From: Tetrastigma voinierianum
Taxonomy: Eukaryota; Streptophyta; Magnoliopsida; Vitales; Vitaceae
NCBI GenBank assembly: GCA_016808115.1
Contig: JAEQBH010000990.1
Span: 1,674,001 to 1,738,000, forward strand
Direction of reading: 5' to 3'
Length of the DNA stretch: 64,000 nt
Under the pieces are notes generated by a model. The model ran no database searches and was not told where the DNA came from. It was given only the letters and a program-made list of their open reading frames with translations. Position 1 is the first letter of the stretch. The number at the start of each line of letters is the position of its first letter. A program made the position numbers and the translations under genes. Below are positions 10,521 through 24,053 of this stretch, in pieces.

Positions 10521-11559
10521 TAATAAAATGAATCTTCAAGAAATTTTCATGAGAGACTAGTGAAGCAATTGATCGTGTTCAATCCAAAAGTATAAAATCA
10601 AATCATAATTTATAACCAGGGAAAAGAGTTGCATAATAAAAAAATATTAAGTGCACATCTCAAGTGATATTTGAATAGAGACAAGGAACCCAACATAGCA
10701 TTTGCAGTCCAAATTGTATCCATGAGTAAAATAACATGGACACGGACAGGCAACAAACAGTGAAGGAAAACAAATTGTCTTCTCATATGCAATATTACAT
10801 ATCAAAATTAGAAAAACATAATATAAGAGACAAAGTGAAATAACAAAAAACAGACCCTCTAGAAACAACAATACAAGTTGGATTGCAAATACATACTAGG
10901 ATGGATAATTTAACATTGCACAGAAATATGCATTCTCCTTTCTTTGTCACTAGGCACTTGTCTATATTACAAAAAAACTCTAAGTAGCATTAGATTTATT
11001 GTATGCTGTAGGGAGCTATCTCAAAGAATCAACATATAAAAAAGAAAAATAAATTAAATTGTGGCAGTCCCATGGAAAAAACATCTTAATCTATGCCTAA
11101 AACACCTGGGGTTTCAATCTATCAATCAATTCAACAAGTGGTGGGGTTCACCTCAATACATTAACGTATTCATCAATGAGTATAGAGCTAAATTTGTTTA
11201 AGTTCTGACCCCAAACATTATTAAACACTAAACCAAATCCATATAAAGTCGTTCTGATTAATTTTAAATTCCTGGCTGAGTTTTCGAGCTTTAGTTTTCT
11301 TGGGTGGCATCTAGAGGCATGATCGTTGCAATTTTGCCAGTCAATCTAAGCATCAAATGATCAATGTGCGACAGTTCCAAGCATTATATTCTGAATTTAT
11401 ACAATATTTGAGAGAAGTGAGATGACAACAATTTCATGAGGCAGTAAACTGCAAACACCTAGTAACAGTGCATTTTTAAGGAAGAGGTGAAGTGTGGACA
11501 AATAAAAAAAGTACAGAAAACAACAAGAACATAAAGTAGGACAGTAAATTTGATTGCAT

Positions 11560-11561
11560 AC
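11560..11561 (-). other. Predicted splice donor downstream of the CNL-A stop
   Basis: On the minus strand the sequence reads TATTTCAG|GTATGCAATC, 64 bases after the stop codon. The same site is conserved at 50,885-50,886 (gene D), and a similar gcatacc/catacc context is present at 28,098 (gene C). GTATG is a strong plant donor. This suggests a 3'-UTR intron. Confidence 0.55.
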
Positions 11562-11624
11562 CTGAAATATAAACATATTGTGGATGACACATTCCTTTTA
11601 AGGGAGGAGACAAGCTTCAAGCTT

Positions 11625-14593
11625 CTACAAATCAGCCCACCATTCTTTATCAATCAAAATTTGTGTGAATATGAAATCTTGAGCCAATCTTCACCAGTTT
11701 CCCTCTGACATCTTTCCAGATAGTATGGACAATCCTTTATTCTGAGTGTGATTAGATTGCTGGAGGATCGCATCTCTTTGGGAGTGATGCTAATTTGCAG
11801 CAGTTGTAATGATAAACTGTAAGAGTGATGAGAGAAGGTAATCCAGCTGACAAAGTTGTCAACTCAGGCAATGCCCAGATTGAAGGTTTGGCAGGGGTGG
11901 AAAGATGTTGAAGCTCCTCCGGGAGAGATATTACATCTTCTATTCCTGAAATCTCCAGAGACTTCAATGAAGGGTGAAATCAAATGTAAGCATAGCTCCG
12001 TGCTGATGTTTGTCAAGTATAGGTGCTCCAAGATAGGATATGAAGGAGTTGCTTTGCTATTCGTCCCACCCTTCCCCATCCCTTCAAATTATGCATATCA
12101 CAAATCATGAGTATCTTAAGAGATGGGAAGAATGGGTTTGCTGATAAAGGGTCCTTCATGTACTCCACAGCAGGGAGGTTTCGGAGATGTAGATGTTTAA
12201 GAGAAGGGAGTTCGCCAAAAGGTGGCAAAACTTGGCATCTCTTACAAAAAAATATCTGAATTGTGACTAGGTTAGGGAGCAACATATCCAACCTGTCATT
12301 CATCATCCAATTTGGGAATCTCACACCTCCCATAATCTGCATGCTGAGCTCCTTGGCAGGGTGCAGTGCGGTTGCAAACTTTCCATAACTGACACAGCCT
12401 CCTCTCTCCTCTTGGATGTAGCTTCTACGCTATTGCTCCAATATAATGTCAAGTGGTCAGAATAATGTTTGCCCTCAATTTAGCTTCCTTGGCCTCACTA
12501 CCCCTCGCATTTAAGCCACGAAATCACTAGTTGTCCCCTGAGGTTGTTAAGGGACTTGGTTCACTCAACCACCGATTCTCTTCTTCCTACATTCCCTGAT
12601 GTTTCCAGTAGAATAATGGCAGGTTTGAAGATGTGTCAATTCTCCCAACCCATGTGGCATATAACTTAATCTAATACATCCATTAGTCTCAAGATGCCTC
12701 AGGTTGATCAATTTCTTCATATTTCTCGGCAATTCTTTCAGATTCTGACACTGGTTAAGCTTCAATGTCTGTAAATGCTCTAATCTTGTAATAGAACTTG
12801 GGAGGTTTCAAATGATCCCAACAAGATCAAGATATCTCAAATGGCTTAGTTTGCCTAAAGATGTTGGAAGCTTCTGCTGTCCCAACCTCATCCTCATTAC
12901 CCGCAAACACTTTAAGCTTGATATACATCTGTTTATGATGTAATAATCATCACTGCAACACTCCATAAAAAGGGTCCTAATGGGTTTGTCCATTAGATCT
13001 TTAGGCACTTCATTGGTTGCTCTAGATAATGACACATGATGAACTCTTTTTGGAATAGCTATTACATTATCCGTTAAAATGATGATATCGAGACTTTGTA
13101 GATTGTGCTAGATCATGAATTAAAACATGCATTTTATAACCCATTATTTCGTCATAAAAATCTTCATGTTCAACCACTTCATACAATGACCTTGTCAATA
13201 AATCTCAAATATTAAGCCGCAATATCCTCTAAACATTCATTTTTCATGTACAGGTTGAATATAACCTTGTACTTAAATCATAGTGTACTAACTCCTGTTT
13301 TAAAAATATATAATCTTTAGAAAATAATGCACAATAGGCAAAACATTGTCTTAAATGGATGGGAAGATTGTCATAGCTCAACCTCAACACTGGCATAATA
13401 TCATTTTTATTTCTAAGAAGTACAAGATTTTTATTATCTTTAATACTCAACCAATGGTTTTCTTTAGTGTTGAAGGACAGTATTCCACCTAAGGTCCTGA
13501 TGACTAGAGGAACTCCTTTGCACATCTTTACAATATCTTTTCCTATGGCTACAAGATTGGGATGCATTTTCTCTTCTCCCTTCTTAAACGCAACACTTTG
13601 AAACAACTCCCAAGACTCTTCATCTTTAAGGCTTTCCACAGTATATGGGGAATCAATTCCCATAACTGATGCAACTCATTGATAACTCCAAGTGGTCACA
13701 AGACTTCTCCCATCAGCACCAACCGGCAACAAAGACATGGATTATTATTTCGGTACATCATCGTTCCACACATCATCTAACACAAACAAGTACACTCTTC
13801 CCATCTAAGTATTGCTGAAAGGTGTTATTTGCAACTGATCCAACTCCGTCTTCGACACCTTTATTAGTTGCAGACTTTATGATATTCCTAACCAGTATTT
13901 TTTGTCAGAAATCATCCGATACACAGGCCCCACATTTTCAGATCAAAATAGTCTGCCACCCTTCGGTCGTTGTATACCAGCTGAGCAAGGGTGGTCTTAT
14001 ATAAAGCTATGCACAATCCCAATCATGGACCAGATTTTCTTGACTAGTATGATTCATCAACAACTCTATTATGTGCTTTTGGCTTCATCTCTACCCACAA
14101 TTTTGTAAATTTCTCACAACAGAGCACGTCTCTCTCCCCCTATTCCCAGATATGACGACTCTGGGAATAAAATTGAACTTGGGGATATCGTTTCCAATAT
14201 CATCTAGCCTTTCTCTAATACCCTTTATTCTATGACCCATCTTAAATCGAAAAGCAAGATGATTCGACGATGAGAAGAAGTCACTTACTTGTCTAGCAAA
14301 TCTTCGCCGGTCATCAGTACTCTTTCTCCTCAAGTCTTCGGTTGCGAAGTCGTCCAACAAGTCATCAGCATCATAAACCACATCGTTAAGCCTCCGGACC
14401 CAAACAGCTACAGCGTGGCTGCTCTCCTGCTTCTCCTCGGCATCAACAAGCACGGCTCTGACAGTCGACAGTGTCTCCTCAAGCTTTCTCAGCCACTTAC
14501 GACGCCATACACTAATCCAATTTCATGGAAAACAGTAGAACCCAGCTTCATCAAAAGATTGTCAGCGATACAGAAAGGGGTTTGCTCCGCCAT
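11625..14593 (-). pseudogene. CNL-A: CC-NB-ARC-LRR resistance gene, broken
   Basis: Intracellular immune receptor of the RGA-type CNL class. The ATG at 14,593 (MAEQTPFCIADNLLMKLG) is chosen because gene D has the same start context. A frameshift at GVVSG* stops this frame. The CC domain continues at 14,091-14,453 with DVVYDADDLLDDFATEDLRR and the MGHRIKGIRERLDDI stretch. The P-loop region at about 13,985-14,030 is scrambled. The NB-ARC remainder (13,244-13,663) has GLPL as GVPLVIRTLGG, LRLSYDNLP and CFAYCALFSKDY. LRRs lie at 12,808-13,035, 12,565-12,765, 12,013-12,342 and 11,752-11,967. The expected length is near 950 residues in one exon. At least six frame breaks are present. The stop at 11,625-11,627 follows the conserved end. 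It is either a pseudogene or a victim of sequence errors. Confidence 0.85.
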
Positions 14594-16470
14594 CTTTGAA
14601 ATAGCAAAGAAAATAATACAGCAGACATGGAATTACGAGAAAGTGGAAGGAACTTTTTTTTTTCTGTATTTTTGTTAAAAAAATCAAAATAAAATAAATT
14701 GAAGAGATTATGATGACATTTTGAAAAAGTACGTATGAAATTCCATGACCTAGAAAATAACAACTCTAGGTTACAAATTTACAATTGAAATTAACTTTCT
14801 TTTTTTTTATTAACAGCTGAAATTAACTTGAAGGAACAAAATATTTGTATTCTCGTTTTCTGTTTTATTTTTTTTCTGCTACAAAGTTGACTCCTGAAAG
14901 AAACCTAAATAAATTTTTTTTTGTTTTTATTTGACGAATGTATATAACCAGTTCGAGCCACTCACGAATGTCTCAAAGATTCTGCTTGTTAAAAAGCTCG
15001 TTCGAACTCATTTATTAAGCTTGGAACCAGCCGGTTCCTAATATCATTTTTTGGAAATATAGCTTAAACGGCTCTAGCCGGAAGACTCAAACCTCGGCTC
15101 GCACCTCGTAAATAGGCTTGTGAATAGGTCATGAGCAAGCTCGAACCAAGCTCGTGAATATATCAGAACACGGAGAATATTTGACGACAACAAAATTTTC
15201 CTACAAACGAACATGTTCATATTTTAACTTCGAACTTCCAATTGTGTTTAATTGATATATTATTGTCTTATCTTTTTAATTTAGTTGTATGTTGGCTATT
15301 TTAAATTAACATTTTCTTTAAATAGGGTTGTAAACTGCCGAAGCTACTCGCGAGCCGCTTCAGTTGTTCGCTCATTAGAAGCTGGTTTCGAACTCGTTTA
15401 TTAAGTTTAAACGAACCGGAAATTAACATCATTTTGAGCAGCCATAGTTAAACGAGCCGAGCCCCGAACATCTCAAACTCTACTAAGGCATCAGAACAGC
15501 CGTGAATGTGCTTGAGCCTACTCCTTTAAAAACCGAAACTGGTTCTGCTTACACCCTAAATTTGGGCATGTGGAAACTCTTTGGTTCCTATGTTTTTATT
15601 TAGTTTTTTGAGTAAACCCAACCCTATGTTTGATTATTATTTTTGAAAATTATTTTTAAGAACGGTTTTTTAAAATATAAAGAAAATAATTTTGGTTTTC
15701 TTGTTATCTAAATTTAGTGTTTTTATGTTTTATGTTTTTTTTCATAATAGAAAAAAAAAGGACCAAACTTATTCTTATTATTTTTTAGAACAAAAAATTA
15801 GTTTTCAAAAACACAAGCAACCAAACATGCTCTATAAATTTACAAAATTTTAGGATCACTAACTTCAAATTTCAAGACCAAACAATTGTAAAACAATAAA
15901 GATATATTTATAGCACTAAGATATATTTGGCTTTCTATTCTGCCAAAAACCAAACGCCATAATATGCAAAAATATAGATGGATTATATAAATTAAAATGA
16001 TATTTTATAATAATAGGTAGTAGTTGAAACCAAGGAAATTCCAACCTCAAATGTCAAAGATATATGGGCAATTTCAGGAGTTTTTAGACCGAAATACTTT
16101 ATTTGGAAAAAAAAATTATAAAATTAGATTAGAAACCAAATTAATGTTCAAAGTAGCGCGTAATGCCACTGTCAATTGGAATTAAAATTGTCAAATACTG
16201 ATGTCAATTGGATTTGTAATAATTCTAAAATGGGGGGGAGAGAAATGGGGAGGAAAAAAACTAAGGCAAAAAAAACTCAAATATCGATATCCAAGACAAC
16301 GACAATTGAATCAAATTTAAACTGCTAGCTCGCGACACAGATTTGAACTTTATGCCGAAAAACGCTTATCAAGAATAACAGATTTGCCAAACACACTCGC
16401 TAGTATTAATGATCGAAACTAAATTGGCTGCTTCTTTCTCCATAAACACTATTTCCGGTTCAAAAACCCA
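14594..16470. other. Upstream region of CNL-A
   Basis: AT-rich and noncoding. Positions 14,735-14,930 and 15,563-15,890 match the region upstream of gene D (54,005-54,160, 54,170-54,360 and 63,873-64,000). This colinearity shows that unit D is split there by the large copia-3 insertion. The piece at 15,990-16,030 resembles 24,385-24,425. No promoter element is clear enough to call. Confidence 0.6.
14934..15559. mobile_element. Insertion of two tandem 'ctcg/gagccg' units
   Basis: About 625 bp present upstream of gene A and absent from the colinear site upstream of gene D (near 54,167). A short direct repeat atttg flanks it at 14,929-14,933 and 15,560-15,564. Internally it holds two related direct units (about 14,940-15,290 and 15,325-15,555), each with a ctcgttcgaactc-like segment, tttattaagctt and aacgagccgag / aacggctctagcc. 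It resembles common nonautonomous plant repeats rich in gctcg. The family is not assigned. Confidence 0.55.
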
Positions 16471-18775
16471 ATATCAGCTCATATTTTCCTATTTGCCAAA
16501 ATCTGCTTCATAGAAAAGGTCCTCCCATGAGCCATTTCTCTCTTACCTAAGAAAATCACTGGCTACCGATTAAAGTGAAGAAGAACATGCACAAACTAAA
16601 ATTTGGAAACGAGATGATGGTTGATATATATGGAAATTGTAGCAAAAGTCCACAAAATTTTCAGAAAAACAGGAAAGCAAAGCACTTAAGGGGTAACAAC
16701 AAATACAAGTACAAATAAGAAAATTGAAATCAAGAAGGTGAAGAGAAACTGGACTTGGGCATGGCTGGAATTTCCCAATTAAGAAGAACATCACCTCCTT
16801 ATAAGGCATCAAGAGAAAAAGAGGTCGCTTCATTCATCTGGAAAGAATGAGCCTTTGTCCGGTAGCCCCACATGCTCATGGACGGACCACTGGAAAGGCA
16901 GTTGGAATGAAATTCAACAGGTAAACAAACAAAGCTGTGAGCCCATGGGAATGCATGGATTGTGCTGAAAGCCCTTGTGCACTCTTCCATCTCTCTGCTC
17001 ACTTTTCTTACTGCTCCAAGACCTGAATTGGTGGATATGTAAGGCATGATTGTTCAACTATTCCACTTCATTACTAAACCAATCAAGGCAACATTACACA
17101 CACCATGAAATTATTTAGTCATGGTTAACAATAATTGTAGTTGTTCACTTCAGGAAAAGGCAATCTTACAACTTCATGAGCTTTGAGAGAGCCTCCATGT
17201 AATGCTTTTGAACTGTTTCTCTCCATGTAATGCATGGCCCTTACAAATGAGCCATGCTATCTCTCAATCGAATCAGAGAATCAGAAGCTACATAAAAATT
17301 TCAGACTATGGTTAATATGTTAAGCTATTGGTTGTTCTGTCGAGGTTGGCAGAGATGGAACAAAGTGGAAACTTTCTGGCTGCTGTCAGGTCATTTCTAT
17401 TTAATTTTTCTAGTAGAATTCAAATGGAAATTCATCAATATAGGGTGAAGTGGTTATTCTACTAAATATTGGAATCAAAAGTCAAAACTGCAAACAAAGT
17501 AATAAAAGCTTTTAATTAGCAAATGAATAAGAAGAGATAAATCATCAAAAGCAAAAAGAGGAATGAATTTGTAAACCTGAAGAGTGAATGAAACACCTAT
17601 CAGATCTGCAAAGTAAAAGGAGAGTCCTTAAGTATTCGATTCTCCATGTGGCCTTGTGTAAAGTCCTTGGGAGAGAGGTGCAATGCTTAGATAAGGCAGT
17701 ACGGCTTCAGCACAACCTCTCAGTCCTAAGAACTGGATGTAATTAAATCCAAAAAATCTGACATAATGAAGTTCCCTAAGACAAGGACATAGGATTCCAT
17801 CAACACTACCATCTATGCTATGGATATCTAGAGTCTAGACTTAGATAAATAGACAGTGATAACTATACTTAAAAAAATTGAGAAGTGAGGTGTTGCTGCC
17901 GTTTTTCTGGAAGATGTGAGCTCCTTTAATGCTTTTAATATGCATAGGATTTAATGGAAATGCAAGAAGTGGAAATGAAATAAAGAAGACATTGTTGATG
18001 TCCGCTCAAGGATCATGGAAAGAACAGGAAGCTATTGTAGAAATGAAGGTTATTTGAGAATTATAGAAAATATTTGTAAACTGAGTCCAATAAGTTTAAG
18101 GGTTTTATAGTAAAATCATGAAGAATAAATCCAGCAAAAGCAGGAAAAGATGTAATGTTGCAAACCTGAAAATTGTGGAAGGCATGCTTTAGCCAAACAG
18201 GGAATTACTTCATACAAATACAATAGTGCATGGCGATAGATTGTCAAAGATCTGTTGGGATATAGGCAATCTTAGGTTGACATGCACACTTTTCTTTTTG
18301 GCATCTTTATTATGACAGGAGGCAGTCAGAGTTTCTAACTCAGCTAGGGTGCTGATGGGACAAATCCCATCTGGAAAATACAACATGGAGCAATCACCAA
18401 TTAAAACAATTAAAATGAATGCAAAACTTCAAAGTGAAACAAAAACAGTTTGAGATTTGATCACTAAAAGTAATGATTACAGGCATGATTTCGCATATAG
18501 TGTTGATAATCACTTAAAAATACAAAATTCTGACATTTACCCTAACCTAAGATATTTCCGAACATGTAAATGCATACACAAGTAACAAGAAATTTTAGTA
18601 AGCAATTTAGAGGAAAAGTAGTGAGCTAAGCATTTTATAGAGCAGAAGGAACAAATGAATCACTACAAGAAATGCTAATCAAGGTAGGAGAAGAAGCTGC
18701 ATTTTATATCCAAAGAAGCATTATCTGCTAATATGCAGACCTGAGATCGTCCAGATTTATCTGTCCACTGTCTGT
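16471..18775 (-). repeat. Unit B: 3'-noncoding region of CNL-B
   Basis: Matches 24,541-24,760 (tcatattttcct...tttgccaaaat) and 25,640-28,000 (for example ttcatgagctt.gagagagcctcc, and cttttaatatgcataggattt at 17,933 against 27,481). Splice-donor-like acctga sites lie at 17,576, 18,167 and 18,740. An exon-like block at 16,860-17,047 reads on the minus strand from an AG|GTCTTGGAGCAG junction and is mirrored at 25,739-25,850. I see no conserved coding frame. Confidence 0.6.
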
Positions 18776-21496
18776 AATGAGAAATCTAGGCCAATTCATA
18801 ATAACATCTTCATATAAGTAATGGACAACCGTAGATTTTAAGTTGAGGGATCACAATTTCTTCTGGCAGAGAGTTCATCTTTTATTGATGAAATCAGCAG
18901 AGACTTCAATGAAGAAGAGTGCACAGATCAATTGTGTTATTGCCCGCAGTGATAGTTTGATAGGTCTAGGCTATGATATGGATACTGAAGGAGGATGTTG
19001 CTGTGCTGTTACGTCTGGCCTCTTTCCCATCCATTCGAACTGGAACCAGGCATATCATGTTTTTGAGAGGCCCAAGAGGCGGAAGAATGGCTTTGGCTGA
19101 TAACGGGTAACTTCATGTTCTCCACAGCAGGAGTGGTTAGGAGACGCAGAACTTAAGAGAAGGGAGCTGACCAAAAGGTAGAACTTCTTGCATCTCTTAC
19201 AATCCCTGTGATAGTAATCGTGACAAGGTTAGGAGCAGCAAATCCAAGCCATCATTCATGATCATCCAATTTGGGAATCTCACACCTCTGTAATGTTCTA
19301 CCTGAAGGACCTTCAGATTTGAATGTGGTTGCAGACTTTCCATCACCGACACTATTGCCTCCATCTCCTCCTCACTCTCTCTGCTTCATCTCGGATATGA
19401 ATATGATAATACTAAGACCCAAGGTATTTGCCTCCAGAATGGCTTCCTTATTAGCTTCTAATACCCGGGCCATTTGATCACTAGTTGTCCTCTAAGATTG
19501 TTAAGGAACTTTAGTTCACTCAACCCACCACCCATTCTCTTCTTGTGCCAGCTGCCTTCCCCACTATCACTTTCATTCCCTACCAAGAATAATAAGTAAG
19601 GTTCAAGCCAGGTTTAATTCTCCTAACCCACCTGGCATATAAGTCAATTCATTATAGACATCAATCTCAAGATGCCTCAGATTGATCAAGTTTTTCATAT
19701 TTCTCGGCCATTCTTAGCCTAAAGTAAATTTGTGGTGTGCTTTCCAAACGTTTCGGTACCTTTTAATCTCTTGTAATTACCACTTTGGGAGGTTCTCGTG
19801 CCTAAAGAAAGATCAAGATACCTCAAATGGCTTAGTTTGCCTAAAGATGGAATCCGCCCTATAAAAGCCACCTTTATTACCCGTGAACATCTTAAACTTG
19901 AGATATATCTATTTCTGAAATAATAACCATAATAGTCACACGCCATAAAAAAGGTCCTAATGGGTTTGTCCATTAAATCTTCAGGCAATTCATTGGTTGC
20001 TCCAAATAATGAAACATGATGAACTCTTTCGAATAGTTTACATCATTCGTTAAAATGCCAACTCGAGTTTACAATGGACCGTGTAAAATCATGAATTAGG
20101 TCATGCATTTTATAATGAATAAAAACACATAACACCTTTTACTTCAGCCTCTTCTAAATAATGACCTTGATAACAAATCTCCTCGAAATATTCATCACCA
20201 CATCCTCTAAACAATACTCATTTTCATATGAAGGCTGTATAACCCCGGCCATCTACAATTGTACTAATTTCTGCTTAAATATATAATCCTTGGGAAACAA
20301 TGCACACAAAACATTGTTTCAAATGGATTGGGAGATTATCATAACTTAACCTCAACACAGTAAAATATCATTTTTATCTCCAAGAAGTACAAGATTTTTA
20401 TTATTTTTAATGCTCAACCTAATGGCTTTGATGATTTTTGTAGTATCAATACTCGGCCTAAAGTCCTGATGACAAGGGAACCCTTTGCACATCTACACAT
20501 CTTTTCCTATGGCTACGAGGTTTGGGTGCTTTTTCTCCTCTCCCTTCTTAAATGCAATACTTTCAAACAACTTCCAAGACTCATCATCTTTAAGCCCTTC
20601 CACAAAGTATGGGGAATCAATTCCCGTAATTGATGCAACTCGTGTGCTCCGGTACCAAGATTCCTATTAGCACCTAGAACAGGGGCAACAGTTATGAATT
20701 GACCCCATACGTCCTCGTTCCAGACATCATCTAGCTCATAAGTACCTCTTCCCATCCAAGTTTTGCTTGAAGGAGTGGCAAACTGATCCACCCAAGTTCT
20801 CCACATCTCTATTAGTTGCAGACTTTATGACATTCCTAACTAGTAGTTTTACATCGAAATCATCTTGATACACAGACCCACATTTTCAGATCGTACATCG
20901 TTGTATACAACTGGAGTGTCTTGCTTCGTTCTGCACAATGGCAACAATAAGTAATATTTTTCATAACTACTTGGTGATTGCATCAACTCTATTATCTGCA
21001 TTGTCTTTATCTCTACCCCAGCACTTAAGATTTTCCACAGAGTTACCGCCCTCTCCCCCTAACATTTCTTAGGACGATTTTTATCAGATATGACGACTGG
21101 TGGGAACAAAGTTGAGCGAGTCAGTTTGTAAATATCATCAAGACTTCTCTAATAGCCTTTATTCTATTTATCCATCTTGAATCGAAAGCGGGATATCAAA
21201 GATGAAAAAGAAGTCCCTTACTGTCCACCAAATCTTCCTCCTCGAACATCAGTCTTTCTCCGCAGCTCTTAAAGCAAAGTCGTCCAACAAATCATCAGCA
21301 TCGTACACCCTCCTGACCTAAAAGCAGCTACAGCCTGGCTGCTCTCCTTCTCCCTCGCATCAGTCAGCACGGCTTCCTGACCGTCGACAGTGTATCCTCG
21401 CCTTCTCAGCTCACTCCGACACCATACATCAATCCAGCAGAGCCCAGCAGCCTTCGTCAAAGGTTCCTGGTAATGCTGTACGGAATTTGCTCACAT
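18776..21496 (-). pseudogene. CNL-B: CC-NB-ARC-LRR relic
   Basis: The most decayed of the four paralogues. The start position (21,496) reads ATG followed directly by TGA. CC remnants at 21,269-21,460 keep the segment encoding VYDADDLLDDF in a shifted frame. Kinase-2 is readable at 20,513-20,806 as ELDDVWNEDVWGQF, and the RNBS and GLPL regions lie in short frames at 20,300-20,640. The linker and first LRR (19,719-19,988) read MPEDLMDKPIRTFFMACDYY and LGKLSHLRYLDLSLG. The C-terminal LRRs are shortened: about 200 bp present in genes A and D near the end are missing around 18,880-18,960. The P-loop segment near 20,900 is lost. It has no chance of encoding a full receptor. Confidence 0.8.
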
Positions 21497-23389
21497 CTCG
21501 AAATAGCAAGGAAAAAAAAGCACACCAAAGGGCGGGCAGTGATTTATATGTGAAGCAGTAGGAGACAATGAGAAAGCTAGAAGCGATCTCAGGCTTATCG
21601 ATAGAGGCAGTCAGGCAGGGGCATGACTTGAGAGTGAGGACAACACTAAAAATAATAAAGGTGCCAAATTGAAGAGATAATAATATCCCCCTCGGCTTGA
21701 CTTTTTCTTCATGACTTCTTCGTAGAAGCATTGTAGTACCAGAATAATTCATTTGATTATAGAAATAAAAAATTAAATTGAAGAGATCATAATATCCCAC
21801 CAATCAAATGGATAATATATAATATTATTGTGGAAGGAAATTGATGATGATCATGACTTTAGAAAAGTGATATAAAATACGGCAAGTATCAAATTATTAC
21901 TTAAGAGAATTATATTGAATTTGAAAAAAAAATTTATTTGATTCCCTTAACATTCTTTCTATAGGTTGACTTTGAGTCAACCCTAGATAAAAAATTTAGG
22001 TGTTTTTTTTTATTCCATTGGGATTATTAAAATATAGTCTTCCCTTATGTATAATTTAATTGGCTTATTTGAGCATTTTTGAAGTTAGAGAAAATAAAAA
22101 TTAAGTATTAAACTATCGGGGACAGTTTTTTCTAAACTTTTTAAGCTATTATGTGAAAAAAAAGAAGAATCATTGAAGCAGTATTGTGAAAATAATGGTC
22201 GAAAATTTAAAAATAAATGTTTAGAGGCCGTGAAGTTTTTTTTTCATTTTGAAAAAGGAAAATAGAATCGCTTGATAAACTTATTTTTGTAATATCATGA
22301 TAACTACTGTATTTAAATAGTTTTCATTCAGCTTATTTTAAATATGAGTTTCGTGTATATTAATTGAATGAACCCTTTCTTTTTTCCTCTCTCTCTATAT
22401 AGTTTACAAATAAGTAAGAAAGCAAAAAATAAATTGAAAATTAGTATGGAAATTTTTTATTAATATTTGATGTCTATAAGACAGAAAAGTGAAAAATTAA
22501 ATTATTGAAAATACATTTTTAATTTTTTTACCATTATCAATAAAAAGATGAGGAAAGAACCTCAATCCAAACACATCGCCAGAAAATAATAGTTTTAAAA
22601 GTAATAAATAAAATGGATGTTGAGAGGTCTCGAGTTCATGAAAGTAGGTACTTTGCTCTAAAAAGAAGTGGATCCCCATTTACAACTTGCACTGTTCTTC
22701 TTCCATCAATTTTCTTGGACTTTGTATACAAAAATTACGAATTAGGTGAACTCAAACTAATCAAATGATAAGCATTTATCACTGTGACCTTCTACTTTTA
22801 TTTGTATTTTTTATTTTAAGTTTATTTATAGAAGTCATAGTGGATTTGATATTTTAAAATTATCAATTCAAAATATCTTAATTTCTAATTGATCGAGGGA
22901 GAGAATGGGAAAATACCATATGACCCAACATATATGATAAGCTGTACTATACGTCAATCCAAGATAGATCTAACTTAATTCATTTTTGTGAGATGCATAA
23001 TATGTAATGTAAACAGGCACTGTATAATTTCCTATATCTACGTGAAATTCCAGTATGTTTACATTATAGCAAGCATTCGATAAACATCCACTAAGATAAA
23101 ACTTTGCAGAAAAGCCTAAAAACAAAACCATTTGCGCTGTATCTAAATCTGACATAATATCATATCAACGCGATGCAGAATAATACAAGCCTCAACAAAT
23201 CAGATACAAAGTTTTTATAACTCAGTTCAGTGCTTTTAACTTTACATATGAAAGCCGAATTAACACACGTGACGCTCCTCATTTAGATGCTTCATACAGC
23301 TTAGAAATAAGCCAAACATAAATTTAAAGTTAAATCTTGATTCGGGGAGAAGACCAGCAGGCTTTGTTTGAACGGAGGATTGATTAGAC

Positions 23390-23785
23390 AGATTCAAAGT
23401 CTCACAATGTCCCATATCAGTTAGGAATAGAAAGGTTTATAAGTATATAAACATGAATAACATCTGACCTGTATGCTCTATGAGTAGTTCAAAACAAAAT
23501 CTCACGGGCGCATCAGCGGTCACATCATACTAATATGGATAAAGAATCTTTCATTCACAGGCTCTCCCAACTTGGTGCTTAACATAAGGCTTGTGCCCAA
23601 AACAGTGAAAGAAATCGATCACTGGTTTGAGGGAGGCTGATGAAGCTTTTGTTCGGGGAGAATTGTTGGATTGATAATGCGGCGAGAATACCGTAATGTC
23701 TCGTGTGAGTTGGGAATGTCTAACTGCTGATGCACGCCAAGTGGATAACATCAAATTGGTATGAGATCTTTTAGACATCTAAAAA
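23390..23785 (+). mobile_element. LTR-like fragment (possible TRIM/LARD or solo LTR)
   Basis: Contains aatgtcccatatcagttagg and ggtttataagtatataaa, a signature common at the start of plant nonautonomous LTRs. Then comes ctctcccaacttggtgctta, and at 23,754 ttggtatgagat, resembling a tRNA-Met primer site (tggtatcagag). I do not see a second LTR. Confidence 0.35.
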
Positions 23786-23997
23786 AATGGAAAAACTAAA
23801 ATTACTTTGTTGAAAAAGAAATTTTCTTTTTTCTTTTTTTTTACTAATATCAGTGACAAAGATGAGAAAGAACCTTAATTAAAACAATTAATGTTGTGAA
23901 AATGATAGTTTAAAAAAAATAAATTGCCGTATTCAAAAAATAAATAAATAAATTGCCCATAAGGTCTCACTCAAATGGTAAAAGCCAGGATTAAGTA

Positions 23998-24053
23998 CAT
24001 ATATATATATATATATATATATGCTCTCTCTCATCTTATATATATATATAAGA
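23998..24053. repeat. (AT)n microsatellites
   Basis: Two AT runs (23,998-24,022 and about 24,038-24,051) separated by a ctctctc segment. A similar run lies at 24,333-24,352. Confidence 0.9.

Larger units (their letters stand above)
7057..11624 (-). repeat. Unit A: 3'-noncoding region of CNL-A (segmental duplicate of 40,252-50,948)
   Basis: Colinear with 40,252-44,243 plus 50,104-50,948, starting at cttgagcatg and running to the CNL stop. No conserved reading frame spans it. It holds repeated modules ending in acctga on the plus strand, i.e. a CAG|GT splice-donor-like site on the minus strand (near 9,368, 10,388 and 11,561), plus a MITE remnant, a CA repeat and the empty LINE site at 10,806-10,821. 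It is likely a long, spliced 3' UTR or spacer of the CNL gene. Its transcription is inferred, not shown. Confidence 0.7.

Noticed and set aside
16570..17047. Minus-strand frames as a separate protein-coding gene
   Set aside because: The paralogous block at 25,739-25,850 keeps the sequence but not the frame, so it is better read as noncoding exon sequence.
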